Source: Bacteroidales bacterium UBA6828
GTDB taxonomy: Bacteria > Bacteroidota > Bacteroidia > Bacteroidales > Paludibacteraceae
Direction: 5' to 3'
NCBI GenBank assembly: GCA_002452095.1
Contig: DKEG01000046.1
Location: forward strand, 21,292 to 85,291
Length of the DNA: 64,000 bases
How positions within the stretch are numbered: position 1 is the first letter of the stretch; each line of letters begins with the position of its first letter. The notes under the pieces are model-generated. The model searched no databases. It worked only from the letters and a program-made list of their open reading frames with translations, and was not told where the DNA came from. The translations under genes and the position numbers were made by a program. Below, piece by piece: positions 60,620-64,000 of the stretch.

Positions 60620-61682
60620 TTGTTTGTTTCTTTACATTCTCCACCAAGGATAGCATATAGGCATTGATGTCGATGAAGGTGTCGTTGATGTGGGTGCGGA
60701 GTTGTTGTTGGTGCCATTCGGCGGCTTCTGGGTCTATGGATAAGGTGTTAGTGAGCCAGTCGGCAATGGGTTGCGTCTTTAGGTTTTGTAGTTGGGCTAC
60801 CTTGGCGGCGGCAGCATTGGCAGGCATATCATAGCGGATACCCAAATAGTAAGCGGGGACACCCAACAAAGCCGCCTCGCGTGCCATACTATCACCCGAC
60901 GAAACCAAGCCTGCACTATAATAGATGAGGGAGTGGATGTCTTTGATGGGTTCTTGCAAGAGTATCCAGTCGGCAGGGTATTCCGCACGGCGGTGTTTTT
61001 CTTCGAGCGAAAGCAACACTTTTAACTCTGGATGTAATGCCTGCATTTTTTGTATTTCGGGTACAATGCCCAAGACGGCACCACTTGCCTGCCCTGCATA
61101 GTTCACCGTCCCGACAGACACTTCACGCAGAAACAAGTATTGCTTTGGCTGTACACCATATTCCGATAATGCTTCTACGTTGTGCCGGAACACATTTGGC
61201 GCAAGATATGCCCACTCTTTGAGGCAAGGTAATATCTTGGCTTTGGGGTTCAAAGGCTTCTGCGATTCGTATATGCAGTATGCGGATTGGGTACAGAAAA
61301 AGAGTTTAGGGCGATAGTCCCATACTTGCGGGTCATCATCAAAAGCAAAACAAGGCACACGATGAATCCAACCCACCACATGTGCAATTACCCCATTGGC
61401 TAACACCACATCTATATTCTTTCCCAATGACCACCATAGCAGTTGAAATATGCGTAGCAAGTTTGACTCTAAAATGGCAGACCACTTATTCATACGATGT
61501 CTGCCAATAGCGACTACCTCTACATTGGGTACATTACCTAATTCGTATCGGGCAATTTGTGGCAAACGCCCCCGTTTAAGTACCACCACATAGACGTGAT
61601 TTCCGCGTGCGGATAATGTAAGAATCAGATTCTTGTAGAAATTCAATTGAGGCGTATGCCCTATATCTATCAGTATGTTCAT
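60609..61682 (-). CDS. DUF354 protein (GT-B glycosyltransferase-like)
   Basis: About 357 residues of the DUF354 family, related to GT-B enzymes such as UDP-GlcNAc 2-epimerase and MurG. It starts NILIDIGHTPQLNFYKNLIL, has HVVGWIHRVPCFAFDDDPQV, and ends with SAGLVSSGDSMAREAALLGV then PAYYLGIRYDMPA, the family's conserved parts. A cytoplasmic glycan role is likely from context. The frame could start at TTG 61691, but ATG 61682 (MNILIDIG) is at the conserved beginning, 5 nt after the previous stop. It overlaps the RhuM-Fic gene by 11 nt. Confidence 0.85.
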   Translation of the reverse strand: MNILIDIGHTPQLNFYKNLILTLSARGNHVYVVVLKRGRLPQIARYELGNVPNVEVVAIGRHRMNKWSAILESNLLRIFQLLWWSLGKNIDVVLANGVIAHVVGWIHRVPCFAFDDDPQVWDYRPKLFFCTQSAYCIYESQKPLNPKAKILPCLKEWAYLAPNVFRHNVEALSEYGVQPKQYLFLREVSVGTVNYAGQASGAVLGIVPEIQKMQALHPELKVLLSLEEKHRRAEYPADWILLQEPIKDIHSLIYYSAGLVSSGDSMAREAALLGVPAYYLGIRYDMPANAAAAKVAQLQNLKTQPIADWLTNTLSIDPEAAEWHQQQLRTHINDTFIDINAYMLSLVENVKKQTNGK

Positions 61683-61687
61683 AGCAA

Positions 61688-62485
61688 TCAATCAAATGTG
61701 GCTAAAATAGTCTTACGAACATAAACTTGCTCCTTGATATTGACCCATATATGTGCATTTGCAGGAATAATCACATCCACTTGTGAACCAAACTTAATCA
61801 TTCCAAACCACTGTCCCTGCTCCATCATATCACCCACCTTGCAGTTGGTTACAACCCGTCGAACCAATCGTGAAGCCGTCTGCACTACTCCGATACGAAA
61901 ACGCCCATTATCCAAGACTATTGTATTGCGTTCATTACGTGCTATGGAAGCAGGATTCTTTAAGGACAATGTTTCCCCATCAAAGTGCTGATTCATTACT
62001 ACACATCCTGCTATGGGTGTTGCATTGCGGTGTACATCAAATGGTGTCATATTGATACCTATGATGATACACGGATAATCTATATCCACATTGGTAAATT
62101 CTTGCAATGTCGCCGTAACACCCTCTTTTGTTGACATAGGAATATCGCCTTTCTCTATACGCTTGATATAGATAATGTTTCCGTCAGCAGGGGATATAAT
62201 AGCATTCTCTTTCTGCGTGCGTTTCCGTAATGGGAAACGAAAAAAACGTATCATTGTAAGGAGCAATCCCCAAACAGGTACCAACACAACACCGATCAGC
62301 AATGCCCATATACCTAAAAGAGAAATACACCAACCTGTCAAAACCGCTGTCAAGATACAAACTATGAGATTGTCTTTATATAAATACGATAGCGAGATAT
62401 GCGTTTTCTTGTGTAAATAACAATACATAGTGATGCTCTCACACACCACAATTATGCAACCTATCAGGATATAGATATTATTCAT
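61688..62485 (-). CDS. Phosphatidylserine decarboxylase-like protein
   Basis: A 265-residue member of the short Psd family. Two or three N-terminal membrane segments (to about residue 85) precede the decarboxylase domain: AIISPADGNIIYIKRIEKGD, FDVHRNATPIAG and, near the end, FGMIKFGSQVDVIIP with the Gly233-Ser234 pair where self-cleavage makes the pyruvoyl group. Housekeeping Psd makes phosphatidylethanolamine; a copy inside a glycan operon between ATP-grasp and DUF354 genes may instead act on a serine- or amino-acid-containing intermediate. That alternative is inference. Confidence 0.85.
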   Translation of the reverse strand: MNNIYILIGCIIVVCESITMYCYLHKKTHISLSYLYKDNLIVCILTAVLTGWCISLLGIWALLIGVVLVPVWGLLLTMIRFFRFPLRKRTQKENAIISPADGNIIYIKRIEKGDIPMSTKEGVTATLQEFTNVDIDYPCIIIGINMTPFDVHRNATPIAGCVVMNQHFDGETLSLKNPASIARNERNTIVLDNGRFRIGVVQTASRLVRRVVTNCKVGDMMEQGQWFGMIKFGSQVDVIIPANAHIWVNIKEQVYVRKTILATFD

Positions 62486-62497
62486 AAACCAAAGAAA

Positions 62498-63667
62498 TTA
62501 GTATCTCAATATATACAATATAGGAGATAGCAGAATATACATAATGCAGGGCAAGGGGTCACGGAATGACCAGACAGCATACTCCTTGGGGAGTTTGTAG
62601 GTTTGGATGGCAGAGGAGAGACGCATACGATGGTGGAGAACCTCTTTCATGATAACCGTCCAATCGGTAAGGCGTTCTACCCAGCCGACTTGGTTGGCTA
62701 ATGCAGAAGATGGTTCTTCCCTATTTATCCCGTTACCATTAAGCATATCTATCATCGTGCCGATAAACGAAAAACCTAATTGGTTCGATATGGTGTGCCA
62801 TTTCCATGCGCGGGTGTTGATTTCGAGGAACTTGTATTGCCCGCTCTTTGGGTCGAACATCCACTCGATTTCTCCCATTCCCCAATAATTGACAAGGCGC
62901 AAAAGTTGCTCCGATTGGCGTGCGATATCGGGAACGTTGCACGTAACAGCAAAGGTGGTAGAGTTGCCAAAGTCCATCGGGTTCTGGCGGATGCGGTTGG
63001 CAACAAGTGATGCTACGGGTATGCCATCCTTTGCCATCACACCATAGGAGAACAGGTATTGGGGTCCGCCCGACAGAAATTCCTGTATCAACACCTTTTC
63101 CAACGGGTAATTGGCATCTGCTATGCGCTTGTATATGGCAAGAAGTTGCTCTGTATTATCACAACGGAATGCCTTTTTGCCGAAAGTGGTATGGAAAGTG
63201 TACATTATAGCCGGCTTTACCACAACAGGATAGGGCAAAGTAGCGGCTATTGCTTTTACCTCATCAATGGTATCGGGGTACCAACATTCAGGGCACGGAA
63301 TATGGTAGGTTTCCGCAAATTGGTACGCCTTGCGCTTGTCGTTAAACAAAGCCACCGTCTCGGGAGCAGGAATACCCAGTGCAAATCGCTGCTGATAATC
63401 GGCATAGCGTTGCGACAGGAACTCCACCATCTCATCATTGGTAGGGAAAAGCAGACAGCCCTTTTGCGGCAAACACAATGTATCGATCCACTGCTCTAAC
63501 TCTTTGGTGCCGTGATAGATATGCGTTTTGTGTACTGCCTTGGAATATTTGGCTACGGCATAGCGGGTATCCACCAACAGCACCACCTCAATGGACTCGG
63601 CTGCAACTTGCCGTGCCAATCCCAAAGCCTGTATATGCCCTCCTAATATGACTACGCGGTGAATCAT
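62498..63667 (-). CDS. ATP-grasp ligase (carboxylate-amine ligase-like)
   Basis: A 389-residue ATP-grasp enzyme. The N-terminal VVILGGHIQALGLARQVAAE is a Rossmann-like substrate domain. The ATP-grasp part has PYPVVVKPAIM, VLIQEFLSGGP and EIEWMFDPKSGQYKFLEINT then RAWKW, with acidic metal ligands. A hydrophobic C-terminal tail (CIMYILLSPILYILRY) may attach it to the membrane. It resembles ATP-grasp proteins of polysaccharide loci that attach amino acids or other amines to uronic acids, which would suit the dehydrogenase at the end of this cluster. First gene after the promoter at 63906. Confidence 0.88.
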   Translation of the reverse strand: MIHRVVILGGHIQALGLARQVAAESIEVVLLVDTRYAVAKYSKAVHKTHIYHGTKELEQWIDTLCLPQKGCLLFPTNDEMVEFLSQRYADYQQRFALGIPAPETVALFNDKRKAYQFAETYHIPCPECWYPDTIDEVKAIAATLPYPVVVKPAIMYTFHTTFGKKAFRCDNTEQLLAIYKRIADANYPLEKVLIQEFLSGGPQYLFSYGVMAKDGIPVASLVANRIRQNPMDFGNSTTFAVTCNVPDIARQSEQLLRLVNYWGMGEIEWMFDPKSGQYKFLEINTRAWKWHTISNQLGFSFIGTMIDMLNGNGINREEPSSALANQVGWVERLTDWTVIMKEVLHHRMRLSSAIQTYKLPKEYAVWSFRDPLPCIMYILLSPILYILRY

Positions 63668-63702
63668 ATTAAACTATTTAACGTAAGTTCGACCTAAAAA
63701 CT

Positions 63703-63787
63703 CCTTTGCCGCAAAGCGGCAAGAAATCCAAGTAAATTTTTGTTTTAGCAACCATAAATTGTCGTAAATCTTATTCGCCTACGGCGG
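63703..63787 (+). repeat. Solitary two-hairpin repeat (third copy)
   Basis: CCTTTGCCGCAAAGCGGC, AAGAAATCCAAGTAAATTTT and TCGTAAATCTTATTCGCC followed by a CGCC-tac-GGCG hairpin. Nearly the same as the reverse complement of the copy at 6490-6577. No GxxExxY gene is next to it. It lies in the 5' leader of the ATP-grasp operon. Confidence 0.8.
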
Positions 63788-64000
63788 AAAAGTAAGACAA
63801 TTTGCTTATATTGAACTGACGTTATTTACCAGAAAGAGAAACAATGAATAAAGAGCAGGATACATATACCATAAAGTGTTATTGTTTGTTAATTATAAGT
63901 TGGCACAAAGATACACTTTTTTATTGAGATCGGCAAATTTGTATGGACAAAAATAACAATATAAGCGATAACAGGTAGTGCTGTACTGTCCAATAACAAA
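63788..64000. other. Intergenic end of the window
   Basis: With 63668-63787 this is 333 bp without a gene. It contains the repeat copy and the promoter described separately; the last 60 bp are AT-rich and I see no other signal. Confidence 0.5.
63906..63937 (-). promoter_or_regulatory. Promoter of the ATP-grasp operon
   Basis: Minus strand TTTG (63937-63934), 20 nt, TATCTTTG (63913-63906). The leader of about 230 nt to the ATP-grasp start contains the two-hairpin repeat, which could therefore be transcribed and fold in the RNA. Confidence 0.75.

Overview
The window looks like chromosomal DNA of a Bacteroidales bacterium. The evidence is internal. Several promoters match the Bacteroidetes form TTTG/TTG-N19-20-TAnnTTTG. 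Start codons generally lack Shine-Dalgarno sequences. One small exported protein carries a type IX secretion (T9SS) sorting domain. The gene families (split ThrE, SLC45-type sugar porter, WbsX, GxxExxY, HU-LysM, BspA-like leucine-rich repeats) are typical of that group. No rRNA, tRNA or CRISPR array was seen.

Layout. 1-0.3 kb: decayed insertion-sequence transposase. 0.36-4.2 kb (minus): nrdD with a two-gene ThrE exporter, behind a leader of about 390 nt. 4.3-10.3 kb (minus): a C-terminal processing protease, a GxxExxY gene bracketed by inverted repeats, coaD, an acyltransferase, an IMPACT-family gene and dnaA. 10.8-27.2 kb (plus): a large surface-glycan locus. It holds a flippase, a polymerase-like protein, four sugar-handling enzymes, an AT-rich segment, a PglD-like acyltransferase, a miniature fatty-acid-synthesis module (ACP, SDR, SDR, acyl-adenylating ligase, ACP, KASIII), a hexapeptide acetyltransferase, a PglC-like initiating sugar transferase and a DegT aminotransferase. 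Two broken accessory genes (AlbA/RecG-like ATPase tail, DUF1016 nuclease) are scattered in it. 27.2-36.8 kb: mostly housekeeping genes (ftsY, a Nudix enzyme, MATE and MFS transporters, recQ, rimO). 36.8-44.8 kb (plus): HU, an HU-membrane-LysM fusion, uvrA, a CapD/FlaA1-type nucleotide-sugar enzyme and an ABC-F ATPase. 45.0-51.6 kb (plus): a second glycan operon with a deacetylase-like protein, WecB, a glycosyltransferase fused to a HAD domain, a polytopic membrane protein and a phosphoethanolamine-transferase-like enzyme. 51.6-58 kb: a PL9-like pectate lyase, cysteine desulfidase family protein, LRR protein and FemAB-like acyltransferase. 58.2-63.7 kb (minus): ATP-grasp, phosphatidylserine-decarboxylase-like, DUF354 and RhuM-Fic proteins and a nucleotide-sugar dehydrogenase.

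Most unusual signals. First, intergenic arrays of 11-bp units occur in at least nine places. Most begin ATCC on one strand. Two arrays 43 kb apart share conserved flanks around completely different 11-mers. Second, the GxxExxY gene sits between roughly 85-90 bp inverted copies of a two-hairpin repeat, and a solitary third copy lies near the right end. Third, a dedicated acyl-synthesis module lies inside the glycan locus, which suggests a special acyl decoration of an amino sugar. Fourth, a predicted HU-TM-LysM protein could bridge nucleoid and cell wall.
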